From: Chitinophaga sp. | GTDB lineage: Bacteria; Bacteroidota; Bacteroidia; Chitinophagales; Chitinophagaceae | Reading direction: 5' to 3' | Assembly: GCF_019236475.1 (NCBI RefSeq) | Contig: NZ_JAFAIX010000009.1 | Span: 372,001-436,000, forward strand | DNA length: 64,000 nucleotides | Shown: piece after piece, positions 7,333-16,453 of the stretch | Layout of the letters: each line of letters starts with the position of its first letter | Position numbering within the stretch: position 1 is the first letter of the stretch | Position numbers and translations under genes: made by a program | Notes under the pieces: generated by a model | Seen by the model: only the letters and a program-made list of their open reading frames with translations | Told to the model about the DNA's origin: nothing | Database searches by the model: none

Positions 7333-8736
7333 ATGTCAAAGAGAATCGAACATGATTTCCTTGGTGAAATGGAAATCCCGCAGGATGTTTACTATGGTAT
7401 CCAAACCATGAGAGCCCTTGAAAACTTTCATATCACTGGTATTCCCTTGAAGGTGGAACCTTTATTCGTACAGTCGCTGGGGTATGTAAAGAAAGCTGCA
7501 GCCATGGCCAATCGCGACTTGGGTGTACTGGACAAAAATATTGCTGAATATATTATTAAGGCGAGCGACCGTGTTATCAGCGGGGAGTTCAATGATCAGT
7601 TTCTGAGCGACCTGATTCAAGGTGGCGCGGGTACTTCCGTGAACATGAATGCCAACGAGGTGATCGCCAATGTGGCATTGGAAATGATGGGACATAAGAA
7701 AGGAGAGTATCAGTTCTGCCATCCCAACAACCATGTAAACTGCTCACAATCCACTAACGACGCATATCCTACGGCATTTCGTATTGCGTTGATGAATAAA
7801 CTGACTGGTTATAAAGAAGAATTAGCATTATTGGCAGACGCGTTTGCCTCCAAAGGCGAGGAGTTCCGTAACGTGTTGAAAATGGGACGTACCCAACTGC
7901 AGGATGCTGTTCCTATGAGCTTGGGCGATGAATTCAAAGCTTTTGCTACTAACCTCGGAGAGGAATCACCAAGGGTAGAAGACAGTAAGCGTTTGATTTC
8001 TGAAATCAACATGGGCGCTACAGCCATTGGTACAGGCGTGAATGCACCTAAAGGTTATTCTGACCTGGTAACAAAATACCTGCGTGAAGTAACTGGCTTG
8101 GATCTCTCTCTGGCAGCGGATTTGATCGAGGCTACCTACGATGCCGGCGCTTATGTACAATTATCCGGTGTGCTGAAACGTACTGCCGTTAAAGTATCCA
8201 AAATCTGTAACGACTTAAGATTATTATCTTCTGGTCCGCGTACAGGTTTCAATGAAATCAATCTGCCCCCTATGCAGCCTGGATCTTCTATCATGCCAGG
8301 TAAGGTAAATCCGGTGATTCCAGAAGTAGTGAACCAAACTGCTTATTATGTAATTGGCGCTGACCTTACAGTTACGCTGGCTGCAGAAGCAGGACAGTTG
8401 CAGTTGAACGTGATGGAACCGGTACTGTCTTTCGCACTGTTTACTTCTATCTCTTATATGTCCAATGCATGTCGTACGCTGAGGGAAAAATGCGTGGTAG
8501 GTATTACTGCCAATGCAGAACATACCCGTCAGATGGTGATGAACAGTATTGGTATTGTTACGCAACTGAACCCGGTTATCGGTTATGAAAAATCCGCTGG
8601 TATTGCCCGTGAGGCCCTGGAAACAGGTAAATCCGTTCATGATATTGCGGTGAAAGAGAAACAATATATCTCCCAAGAAAAATGGGATGAGATATTCACT
8701 TTCGATAACCTGATCAGGCCTCAATTTATCAAATAA
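7333..8736 (+). CDS. aspA: Aspartate ammonia-lyase
   Basis: 467 residues, the usual length. It converts L-aspartate reversibly to fumarate and ammonia in the cytosol as a homotetramer of the fumarase/aspartase superfamily. The superfamily signature GSSIMPGKVNP is at residues 317-327, with the catalytic serine in the mobile loop. Substrate-binding stretches such as GTSVNMNANEVIAN and NHVNCSQSTND are intact. It is the first gene of an operon with a periplasmic asparaginase (17-base gap), a Dcu-type carrier and an outer-membrane barrel, so it feeds asparagine-derived aspartate to fumarate. Argininosuccinate lyase or fumarase are less likely given the length and the neighbours. Confidence 0.95.
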   Translation: MSKRIEHDFLGEMEIPQDVYYGIQTMRALENFHITGIPLKVEPLFVQSLGYVKKAAAMANRDLGVLDKNIAEYIIKASDRVISGEFNDQFLSDLIQGGAGTSVNMNANEVIANVALEMMGHKKGEYQFCHPNNHVNCSQSTNDAYPTAFRIALMNKLTGYKEELALLADAFASKGEEFRNVLKMGRTQLQDAVPMSLGDEFKAFATNLGEESPRVEDSKRLISEINMGATAIGTGVNAPKGYSDLVTKYLREVTGLDLSLAADLIEATYDAGAYVQLSGVLKRTAVKVSKICNDLRLLSSGPRTGFNEINLPPMQPGSSIMPGKVNPVIPEVVNQTAYYVIGADLTVTLAAEAGQLQLNVMEPVLSFALFTSISYMSNACRTLREKCVVGITANAEHTRQMVMNSIGIVTQLNPVIGYEKSAGIAREALETGKSVHDIAVKEKQYISQEKWDEIFTFDNLIRPQFIK

Positions 8737-8753
8737 CCAAACCCCGTTTAAGT

Positions 8754-9896
8754 ATGTTACGTTCTTCTATTTTCGTTTATGGCTTACTGTTAGTCTGCAC
8801 TGCGGTGCAGTTGCAGCCATTAGCATTGCAGGCACAAAAGAAAAGGAAACAACGGGCAGAAACAACGCAGACGACGGCTACCGCTACAACACCCGCACGT
8901 AATAAGAACTTGCCAAATATTGTAATTTTAGCTACCGGAGGTACTATTGCCGGCGCCGGCACATCCAGTGTCAGCGCCGGTTATACAGCCGGAAAGTTGC
9001 CTATTGAAGATTTACTGAATGCAGTTCCGGAAGCCAGGAAAGTGGCTAACCTGGAAGGAGAGCAGGTAGCTTCCGTGGGTAGTCAAGCGATGACCGACAG
9101 TGTATGGCTGAAGTTGGCCAAGCGGGTCAATCAGTTGTTGGAGCGGGGCGATGTAGATGGTATCGTTATCACGCATGGTACCGATACACAGGGAGAAACG
9201 GCATTTTTCTTGGACCTCACCGTTAAATCCAATAAGCCAGTGGTAATGGTAGGCGCGATGCGCTCTGCCACCGCCATTTCCGCCGATGGTCCCAAAAATC
9301 TCTATGATGCTGTTGTAATAGCTTCCAATAAATCTGCTGTTGGTAGAGGTGTGCTCGTAGCCATGAATGAAGAAATTTACTCCGGTAGGGAAGTGACCAA
9401 AATGAGCACTACCAGCACCGCTACTTTTAAAGCCCCCAATACCGGTCCTTTAGGTTATATTTATGACGGAAAAGTATCCTGGTATCATTCCGCGTTGCGT
9501 AAACATACCACGCAATCTGTGTTTGATGTAATGCATGTCAATGAATTACCGAAGGTGGATATCCTATATGGATATTCCAATCCTGATCCCACGTTAATGG
9601 ATTGCCTGATAAATAATGGCACCAAGGGCATTATCATTGCAGGCGTAGGAAATGGTAATATTTATCCTACTGTAGAGAAGAAGGTGAAAGAGGCTACTGC
9701 CAAAGGAATCGTAGTGGTAAGAGCTTCCAGAGCGGTGAGTGGCCGTGTTACGCTGAATGGTGAAACAGACGATAAAGCGCTGGGCACTATTGTGTCTGAT
9801 GACCTGAACCCTGAAAAAGCGCGCGTATTGCTGCAGTTGGCCCTGTTGAAAACTTCGAATTCCGCGCAGATACAGGATTATTTCTTTGAATACTAG
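8754..9896 (+). CDS. ansB: Periplasmic L-asparaginase, type II
   Basis: 380 residues: a signal peptide (about 1-28, LQA^Q), a short Lys/Thr-rich linker, then the asparaginase fold. It hydrolyses L-asparagine to aspartate and ammonia. Both threonines of the active site are visible: Thr61 in ATGGTIAG and Thr143 in THGTDT, with Asp144 beside it. The SADGPKNLYDAV segment is also typical. Export indicates the high-affinity type II class. It lies 17 bases after aspA and 43 bases before the carrier gene, so the product aspartate can be imported and deaminated by its operon partners. Confidence 0.93.
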   Translation: MLRSSIFVYGLLLVCTAVQLQPLALQAQKKRKQRAETTQTTATATTPARNKNLPNIVILATGGTIAGAGTSSVSAGYTAGKLPIEDLLNAVPEARKVANLEGEQVASVGSQAMTDSVWLKLAKRVNQLLERGDVDGIVITHGTDTQGETAFFLDLTVKSNKPVVMVGAMRSATAISADGPKNLYDAVVIASNKSAVGRGVLVAMNEEIYSGREVTKMSTTSTATFKAPNTGPLGYIYDGKVSWYHSALRKHTTQSVFDVMHVNELPKVDILYGYSNPDPTLMDCLINNGTKGIIIAGVGNGNIYPTVEKKVKEATAKGIVVVRASRAVSGRVTLNGETDDKALGTIVSDDLNPEKARVLLQLALLKTSNSAQIQDYFFEY

Positions 9897-9939
9897 TCCG
9901 TCGTTCCGTATCTAATTTTACCGTATATACTTGACAGTT

Positions 9940-11280
9940 ATGATCTGGATTCAGTTTGCTATCCTGTTGGTGGCTATTTTGATTGGTGCGCGTATGAAGG
10001 GCATTGGTTTGGGTGTGATGGGTATGGTGGCCCTATTAATTTTCGTTTTTGTTTTCCGCATGCAACCAGCGGATCCACCGATTGATGTGATGCTGATTAT
10101 CTTATCCGTAGTGACCACCGCCGCCACTTTACAAGCGGCTGGGGGCATGGATTTCCTCGTGCGCCTCGCAGAGAAAGTATTGCGAAGTAAACCTTCCTTA
10201 ATAGTGCTGATTGGGCCGCTCACCACTTTCGTATTTTCTGTATTTGCAGGTACTGCCCATATCACTTATTCACTGCTGCCGATCATTGCAGAAGTGTCTA
10301 CCAAAAAAAGAATACGCCCAGAAAGAGCCCTCAGTATCTCGGTGATTGCTTCTCACCTGGCGGTTACCGCTAGTCCTATCTCTGCTGCCACAGCGGCGTT
10401 GGTAGGGATTCTCGGTGGTGCCGTTACCTTACCAAAGGTGGTCATGGTGAGTATCCCGGCGGCATTAGTAGGCATCCTCGCAGGCGTAGCTGTGTGTTGG
10501 AAGAAGGGGAAAGACCTGGATAAAGATCCTGTCTTCCTAGAAAAAATGAAAGATCCGGAATTTGCACAAAGTATAGACTCGGATACCTCTACAGAAAGGG
10601 CGCCCTTATTGCCTGGCGCCAAAACATCTGTGGTTATTTTTGGATTGGCGGTGTTGATGATTGTGCTAGTAGGAGCCTTCCCTAATTTGCTGCCTTCCTT
10701 TGAGCCTGGGCATCCTAACTTGGCCATTAATAAACTGGGCAATATCAAGATGGCGGCTATGATTGAGCTGATCATGCTGGGCGCAGCGGCGGCTATTATG
10801 TTGATTTGTAAAACCTCCACTGCTGCTGTGGCGAAGGCTAGTCTCTTTACTGCCGGTGCTTCTGCGGTGATATCTATTTTCGGGGTGGTGTGGATGAGCG
10901 CTACCTTTATGCAAACCAATCAAGGACTGATAGAAGCCGCATTAGGCAACATGGTAAGGTCTGCCCCATGGACATTTGCTATCGCCATTTTCCTATTAAG
11001 TATTTTACTTTTCAGTCAGGCTGCCACTACACAGGCACTGATGCCTTTGGGGCTCTCTTTGGGCATTGTTCCGCCGCACTTGGTGGCGATGTTCCATGGT
11101 GCAAATGGCGACTTCGTACTTCCCGGATATCCCACACTGTTGGCGGCAATTAACTTTGACCGTACTGGCAGTACACATATTGGAAAATTCCTGGTAAATC
11201 ACAGCTTTATGATACCCGGCCTCGTTGCGGTAGGCGTAGCCGTGGCCGCAGGCTTCTTTTTCGCGGGTATATTGCTGTAG
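9940..11280 (+). CDS. Anaerobic C4-dicarboxylate transporter, DcuA/DcuB family
   Basis: 446 residues from ATG 9940 (MIWIQFAILLVAILIG) with about 10-12 membrane helices. An in-frame TTG at 9931 would add only three residues and is less likely. The segments AGTAHITYSLLPII and VTASPISAATAALVG match the Dcu family, which exchanges aspartate, fumarate, malate and succinate across the inner membrane. In this operon the likely reaction is aspartate uptake against fumarate or succinate export, supplying AspA. DcuA and DcuB cannot be told apart by eye, so no symbol is given. Confidence 0.9.
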   Translation: MIWIQFAILLVAILIGARMKGIGLGVMGMVALLIFVFVFRMQPADPPIDVMLIILSVVTTAATLQAAGGMDFLVRLAEKVLRSKPSLIVLIGPLTTFVFSVFAGTAHITYSLLPIIAEVSTKKRIRPERALSISVIASHLAVTASPISAATAALVGILGGAVTLPKVVMVSIPAALVGILAGVAVCWKKGKDLDKDPVFLEKMKDPEFAQSIDSDTSTERAPLLPGAKTSVVIFGLAVLMIVLVGAFPNLLPSFEPGHPNLAINKLGNIKMAAMIELIMLGAAAAIMLICKTSTAAVAKASLFTAGASAVISIFGVVWMSATFMQTNQGLIEAALGNMVRSAPWTFAIAIFLLSILLFSQAATTQALMPLGLSLGIVPPHLVAMFHGANGDFVLPGYPTLLAAINFDRTGSTHIGKFLVNHSFMIPGLVAVGVAVAAGFFFAGILL

Positions 11281-11312
11281 CGCCATATTAAGTAAACCTT
11301 AATCTAACTACC

Positions 11313-12473
11313 ATGTGTACACGTTACTGGCTATCGTGTGTACTATTGCTGTGCGTATTCACCGCGAAATCACAGCAGCAGGAACACCCCGACACTACTT
11401 ACAAACCCCTGATTTCACTTCCCAAAACATTTCTGCTGGACAATATTGATCTGATTGCCAATATGCGTTTTACGGAGCGAAATGATTTTGTAAATAACGC
11501 TTATACGGGGTCCAGGTTTGTGAATGAGCAGTTTCGCCTGGAGATAAAAGGAAAAGTAACGAATAAGCTGTATTTCCGATTCCGTGACCGTTATACCACT
11601 AATCCGGTTACCCAGTCTGTTGATAACCTCAGCAGATCCACTGATATGGCGTATCTGCGCTTTGATCCAAATGAACACTGGAAGATATATGCCGGTAAAA
11701 TGTCGGCAGATTGGGGAGGGTACGAGTTCGACGCTAACCCAATTGATATTTATGAGTATTCAGATATCATTGAGTTTGCGGATAACTTTCTCTCGGGGGC
11801 TGGTATGGGATACCTGCCCGACAAACACAATGAATTTACGGTACAATTGATGAACAGCAGAACCAGGACCTTCACAGAGTTATACGATACCATTCCCGGC
11901 ATCTACGAATCCAAATTCCCATTTGCGGCTGTAGTCAACTGGCGCGGGAATTTCTGGGATGGAAAATTCCAGACTATTTGGTCCTCTAGTCTCTTCAAGG
12001 AAGCGACGCATCAGTTCATGACTTACTTCGCATTCGGAAACCAGTTGCAGCTAAAGAACGTCCGCTTCCAGTATGATTTTAAGTTGAGCCTTGAAAACCT
12101 GGACCGTAAGCTGATCGTAACAAATATTGTTAACAATGGTCATGCAAAGGAGGGCATAAAGTATATGAGCCATTGGATAAGCGCAGATGTGAAGATGAGT
12201 CGTATTGTACACCTGGCCTTTCAGGGCATGGTGGATTTTGCTTATTGGGACGGCAATCCAGACCCCAATGCCAACAAGAAACTACGCACTGCATGGGGAT
12301 ATGTTCCCGGTGTGGAGGTATATCCCCTGAAAGCCGTTAACCTGAAGGTATATGCCAATATGGTAGGAAGAGTGTATAGGTATACAGACTATGCTAAGGC
12401 GGCCTTCGGGAAATCCGATAATACTAATTTTCGGTTTTCTGTAGGTATTGTTACACCATTAACGGTATTATAA
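11313..12473 (+). CDS. Outer membrane beta-barrel (porin-like) of the asparagine operon
   Basis: 386 residues. A signal peptide (about 1-21, AKS^Q) is followed by alternating hydrophobic/polar beta segments rich in Tyr, Phe, Trp, Asp and Asn, typical of a 12-18-strand porin, ending in an aliphatic strand (VGIVTPLTVL). There is no plug or TonB box, so transport would be passive. It is the fourth gene of the aspA operon (32 bases after the carrier), which suggests it admits asparagine or dicarboxylates to the periplasm. That substrate is inferred from context only. Confidence 0.75.
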   Translation: MCTRYWLSCVLLLCVFTAKSQQQEHPDTTYKPLISLPKTFLLDNIDLIANMRFTERNDFVNNAYTGSRFVNEQFRLEIKGKVTNKLYFRFRDRYTTNPVTQSVDNLSRSTDMAYLRFDPNEHWKIYAGKMSADWGGYEFDANPIDIYEYSDIIEFADNFLSGAGMGYLPDKHNEFTVQLMNSRTRTFTELYDTIPGIYESKFPFAAVVNWRGNFWDGKFQTIWSSSLFKEATHQFMTYFAFGNQLQLKNVRFQYDFKLSLENLDRKLIVTNIVNNGHAKEGIKYMSHWISADVKMSRIVHLAFQGMVDFAYWDGNPDPNANKKLRTAWGYVPGVEVYPLKAVNLKVYANMVGRVYRYTDYAKAAFGKSDNTNFRFSVGIVTPLTVL

Positions 12474-12487
12474 TCGCCCGCTGAAAT

Positions 12488-12547
12488 CTACTGCTTGTCG
12501 CCCCTGCCCTCTGGGCAGGGACGACAAGCAGTAGGAGCGTTTTGCCG
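12488..12547. repeat. REP-like palindrome, copy A
   Basis: A 13-bp outer stem, CTACTGCTTGTCG (12488-12500) with CGACAAGCAGTAG (12522-12534), encloses an 8-bp inner stem CCCTGCCC (12502-12509) / GGGCAGGG (12513-12520). A tail with GAGCGTTTTGCC follows. It shares its core and tail with elements at 24615 and 54562 and lies between convergent genes. It may also stop transcription of the aspA operon, although no T-run follows directly. Confidence 0.7.
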
Positions 12548-12566
12548 CTATCAATTTTAAATTTAT

Positions 12567-12603
12567 TGCGGCTTTGCATCTATTTCTTTGTGTTCTTTGC
12601 GAG
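12567..12603. repeat. CGCAAAG-type repeat cluster
   Basis: On the minus strand this stretch reads as spaced CGCAAAG, CACAAAG and GCAAAGCCGCAA units, the same kind of repeat as at 36768-36828. It fills the rest of the 132-bp gap between two convergent genes. Confidence 0.45.
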
Positions 12604-12605
12604 AA

Positions 12606-15023
12606 CTATAATTCTTGTTCCAGGTGACCTACGGTACCATCTTCGGCCATACCTTCTACTACCAGTCTGAATTTCTTAGTGAAATCGTTGTTATAGAATT
12701 CCACTTTGGCAGTATGGGTGAGTGTATCGATTGTTACGTTCGGGTTCCAGTAGAGTGTGAGGCGTTTATCAGGCAGTGCATGTACTTCTTTTTTCACGCT
12801 GTAATCGGGAGAATAGAATTGTTTCACTACGCTGTAACCTGCTTTCTTATAGAGCTCAAATCCACGAACACTAGGATCGTTGACAGGTTTGCTGTCGCCG
12901 CCTTTTTTCGTATATACAGCGATGGCGCCGTTAGCGCCGCCCATGCCCATAAACGGCGGACGGATCACTTTCACCATAGCGATATCTGTAACCGGCAAAG
13001 AAGCCAGCATAGAGATATCTGTCTGCATTTCGTTGAGGTATAAACCAGGTGCGCCACCGCGCCAGCTCAGTGAAGGATTATTGATATCCCCAGTGATCTG
13101 GAGGCCGGCTACTTTGGACTGCAGATACTGGAAGATGTTCATGGCGATGGGTGTTTCATTTGTCAGGTCGAAGGTCATGCCGTCTCCCCCAGCAAACAAG
13201 CCAGATACATATCTTTTCTCGGTAGTCTCAGCAGGTTTATCTTTTTTAGCATTTACATTTACTTCTTTCAGATAAACCATTTTATTGTTGATCGCTCTGT
13301 TAACTTTATTGCTTTCCGCCGCATTGGCGAGGAATGCCTTCAGTGCAGTATTATCAACTGATGGTGGCACGCGCAGTGGGAAAGGAAGTTTAATGAGAGA
13401 TGGCTTCTCAAAGAAGTGATTGGTAAACTTCACGCTTACATCTTTGGACTTTTTGATATTATCATTGCCCTGGTAGTAAATGTAGGCAGTATCAGGGAAG
13501 ATCATTCCGGAGATATGGAACTCTCCTTTATCGTCTACTGGCGCCTGTGCGAACATGCTGGAACTATCTGCAGGTACTTTGATGATCATATCAATCCGAC
13601 CATTGGTGAGAGGGCGGCCGGTACCGGCGGTAGCTTTACCATCCATAGATAGCCCTTGTTCGTAAGGGAATTTTATCTGCGGATAATCATTGCTCAGGAT
13701 TTTCTCCCAACTGAAACGCGTCCAGCCATTGGTGAGCATCACCATGTCAAGGGCCTGCAAGGTTGCCGTAGAATCGTTCCGGAAGTACCAAGCTGGATTA
13801 TAAACAAATCCTTTGATATCGGAAGTCAGCAGCAGGTTGGAAACGATGTTGTTGGCATTTTTTGTTTCTACCGGCACCGCTTCTGCATCTGTAATGGCAA
13901 CAGAGATACTAGTGCTGATGGTGTCTGGGAGTCTTAATACCAAAGAGTTTTTGGTACGTGGCTCGCGGTGCATATCAGATTCCAGTACGTCCATTTGTAC
14001 CTGGTCATTTTTGTGGATGAATACCAGTCGTTGAGAGATTGGCAAGCCGCTCTTCGTAAAGAGGGTAAGCTGCAAAATGCCAGAAGGAATACTGTTTGTA
14101 GGGATGAAACCGCTAATGCGACCATCTGTTACATCCAGGTTAGCTTTATAAACCATCTGCTGATTCATCTGTGCGAGGATCAGCAGTTCGTTCATACTGG
14201 TATCGTTGTTAGGGCCGGCTACTGCCTGGTAGAAGATCCTGGCACCTTTGTTATAGACTTTCAGGGTTACACCTTTGGCCTGCGGAGCTGGGAGGGAAAC
14301 GGTTTTCGTTTGTCCTTTCGCGCTCTTTACAGTGGCCTGATAGGTTTCTGCACCATCCGGGGTGAATTCGATGGTACCCATACCATCGTGAACAGATTTG
14401 ATATTACCTACGGCTGCTCCTTTACTGTTTTTGACAGTTCCGGTTACTTCGATAGGGTAACCATTCTGGTCAATGGCTTTATAGGCCACTACGCCAGGTT
14501 GGCCGGCAATGAGGTTGCCACCTTCGGCGAAGAACTGTACGGAAAAGTCCTGTGCGAGGGAATCCGCAGCAAGTCCGCCTTTCTTCGCGGGATCAAAGAT
14601 TTCTATTGTTTTGGTGAAGAAGAAAGCCGGGTCGAAGTTATTCATCCAAGCAGTATAGGCACGAATCTGGTACTGTCCTGGCTTTTGGGTTTCTGGCAGT
14701 TCGAATTCTCCGGGCGACATACCGCCACCACCTGCGAATAATTTCTTCTGAATAATATTGTTATCCTTGTCCAGTAGTTCTACGTACAGGTTTGTGGCAT
14801 TAACAGAAGGAAGTCCTTGCAGGGTGATATATGCCCTGAACCAGATGGTTTCTCCAGCCGCATAGTAGTCTTTATCCATATGGAGATAGACTTTCTCCTG
14901 CGGGTAGCGGTGACTGAACTGCTCCAGTGCCTTAACAATTCTATCCGACCAGTCGGGCGGTGGCAGAAAAGCCACTGCAGATACAATTCCTGTCAGCAGC
15001 GCCAGTGGAAGTTTCCATTTCAT
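12606..15023 (-). CDS. MG2-domain protein with a TonB-plug domain but no barrel
   Basis: 805 residues with a signal peptide (about 1-20). An alpha-2-macroglobulin MG2-like domain (about 40-150, with EKVYLHMDKDYYAAGETIWFRAY) is followed by Ig-like beta domains. A TonB plug-like segment (about 600-710) contains NIFQYLQSKVAGLQITG and ANGAIAVYTKKGG. After the plug only about 80 residues remain, too few for the usual 22-strand barrel. Proteins of this build are widespread in Bacteroidota and are often called TonB-receptor plug proteins; their role is unknown. It probably acts in the periplasm or at the outer membrane. It is divergent from the flavoprotein gene. Confidence 0.78.
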   Translation of the reverse strand: MKWKLPLALLTGIVSAVAFLPPPDWSDRIVKALEQFSHRYPQEKVYLHMDKDYYAAGETIWFRAYITLQGLPSVNATNLYVELLDKDNNIIQKKLFAGGGGMSPGEFELPETQKPGQYQIRAYTAWMNNFDPAFFFTKTIEIFDPAKKGGLAADSLAQDFSVQFFAEGGNLIAGQPGVVAYKAIDQNGYPIEVTGTVKNSKGAAVGNIKSVHDGMGTIEFTPDGAETYQATVKSAKGQTKTVSLPAPQAKGVTLKVYNKGARIFYQAVAGPNNDTSMNELLILAQMNQQMVYKANLDVTDGRISGFIPTNSIPSGILQLTLFTKSGLPISQRLVFIHKNDQVQMDVLESDMHREPRTKNSLVLRLPDTISTSISVAITDAEAVPVETKNANNIVSNLLLTSDIKGFVYNPAWYFRNDSTATLQALDMVMLTNGWTRFSWEKILSNDYPQIKFPYEQGLSMDGKATAGTGRPLTNGRIDMIIKVPADSSSMFAQAPVDDKGEFHISGMIFPDTAYIYYQGNDNIKKSKDVSVKFTNHFFEKPSLIKLPFPLRVPPSVDNTALKAFLANAAESNKVNRAINNKMVYLKEVNVNAKKDKPAETTEKRYVSGLFAGGDGMTFDLTNETPIAMNIFQYLQSKVAGLQITGDINNPSLSWRGGAPGLYLNEMQTDISMLASLPVTDIAMVKVIRPPFMGMGGANGAIAVYTKKGGDSKPVNDPSVRGFELYKKAGYSVVKQFYSPDYSVKKEVHALPDKRLTLYWNPNVTIDTLTHTAKVEFYNNDFTKKFRLVVEGMAEDGTVGHLEQEL

Positions 15024-15146
15024 GGTTATTAATTTATCTACAAATTACTAATTACTATTAATTGTCCTATAGGGGCCTTAAAAATAGCAATCTTCAAAAG
15101 ATTAAAGTTATTATTGCGCGAAATACTGAAAAATTAACAAGAATTA

Positions 15147-16382
15147 ATGAGTTCCAAACATAAACGACTGGTAGTGGCCGGAGGCGGAGCAGCCGGATTT
15201 TTTTGTGCCGTGAATGCAGCGCGGATGAATCCAGACCTAGAAGTATGGTTGCTGGAGAAAACGGGCAAGCTGCTCTCTAAGGTGAAAGTGAGTGGGGGCG
15301 GGAGATGTAATGTCACTCATAATGCGCCGGATATAACGTATATGTCTAAACGTTATCCGCGAGGAGGAAATTTTGTAAAGAAAGCATTCGGACATTTTTT
15401 TGTGCCGGATACGATCAGTTGGTATGGCGATAGAGGTGTGCAACTGAAGGCAGAAGCCGATGGGCGTATGTTCCCGGTGACAGATGATTCGCAGACAATT
15501 ATAGATTGCCTGCTCCGGGAGGCGGACAAGTGTCTCGTTAATATCAAAACTAATACGGAAGTCTTATCGTTGGACCGGCAGCCTGATGGGCGTTGGAAGC
15601 TTTTATTGAATCAGGGCAATCCCATCGTGGCAGACTATGTATGTATAGCGGCTGGGGGCTATGCCCAGGCAGGGAAATTCCATTGGTTGGAAACAACAGG
15701 GCATAGTATTGTACCGCCAGCACCGAGTCTCTTTACATTCAACATGCCAGGCAATCCTATCACGGCCTTGATGGGCGTGGCTTCGGAGGCATCTGTGAAA
15801 ATTGCTGGTACCAAATTACAACAACAGGGGCCGCTGTTGATTACCCATTGGGGTATGAGTGGTCCGGCTATCCTGCGTTTATCTGCATGGGGCGCCAGAG
15901 AATTGCAGGCTATGCAGTATACCTTTACCGCAGTGGTAAACTGGCTACCGAGCTATAATGAGAATAGTTTGCGGGAAGACTGGCAGTCTCTCCGACAGGA
16001 ATTAGGCAAACAGAAAATACATACTCGTAATCCGTTTCAGTTGCCGCAAAGATTGTGGCAATTCCTGCTACAACAGGCGGGTATTGGCGAGGATTTGAGA
16101 TGGGCAGACGTGGCTGCAAAAGACCAGAACCGGCTCATGAAGCTACTAGTGAGTATGGAATTTCCAGTGAAAGGTAAGACTACTTTTAAAGAGGAATTCG
16201 TGACCTGTGGCGGAATACAGCTTAGTGAAATAGATCCCAACACGATGGAGAGTAGGTTGGCCCCTGGATTATTTTTCGCAGGTGAAGTGATGGACGTGGA
16301 TGGTATTACAGGCGGGTTTAACTTCCAACATGCATGGACCAGCGGTTTTATTGCCGCTAAAACTATTGCAGGCAAAGGGTAA
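15147..16382 (+). CDS. FAD-dependent oxidoreductase, HI0933/YhiN family
   Basis: 411 residues, cytosolic. The N-terminal dinucleotide-binding motif VVAGGGAAGFFCAVNAA (about 8-25) is followed by LLEKTGKLLSKVKVSGGGRCNVT, the diagnostic block of the HI0933-like (YhiN/BaiN) flavoproteins. The C-terminal FAD-contact segment GLFFAGEVMDVDGITGGFNFQ is also present. The physiological substrate of the family is mostly unknown. It is monocistronic, and its 3' end meets the convergent M48 gene at a shared hairpin. Confidence 0.88.
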   Translation: MSSKHKRLVVAGGGAAGFFCAVNAARMNPDLEVWLLEKTGKLLSKVKVSGGGRCNVTHNAPDITYMSKRYPRGGNFVKKAFGHFFVPDTISWYGDRGVQLKAEADGRMFPVTDDSQTIIDCLLREADKCLVNIKTNTEVLSLDRQPDGRWKLLLNQGNPIVADYVCIAAGGYAQAGKFHWLETTGHSIVPPAPSLFTFNMPGNPITALMGVASEASVKIAGTKLQQQGPLLITHWGMSGPAILRLSAWGARELQAMQYTFTAVVNWLPSYNENSLREDWQSLRQELGKQKIHTRNPFQLPQRLWQFLLQQAGIGEDLRWADVAAKDQNRLMKLLVSMEFPVKGKTTFKEEFVTCGGIQLSEIDPNTMESRLAPGLFFAGEVMDVDGITGGFNFQHAWTSGFIAAKTIAGKG

Positions 16383-16398
16383 GTTGTCTCCCTAAAGA

Positions 16399-16453
16399 AA
16401 AAAATAGAGCAATGAAGTGACGTCGCAGACATCACTTCATTGCTCTATTTTTT
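16399..16453. terminator. Bidirectional terminator with GTCGCAGAC apex (1 of 3)
   Basis: A 26-bp stem with one C-A mismatch, arms 16399-16424 and 16428-16453, closes a GCA triloop within GTCGCAGAC. A-rich and T-rich ends give U-tracts on both strands. The right arm includes the last codons and stop of the M48 gene (stop at 16432-16434). It serves two convergent genes. Confidence 0.85.
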
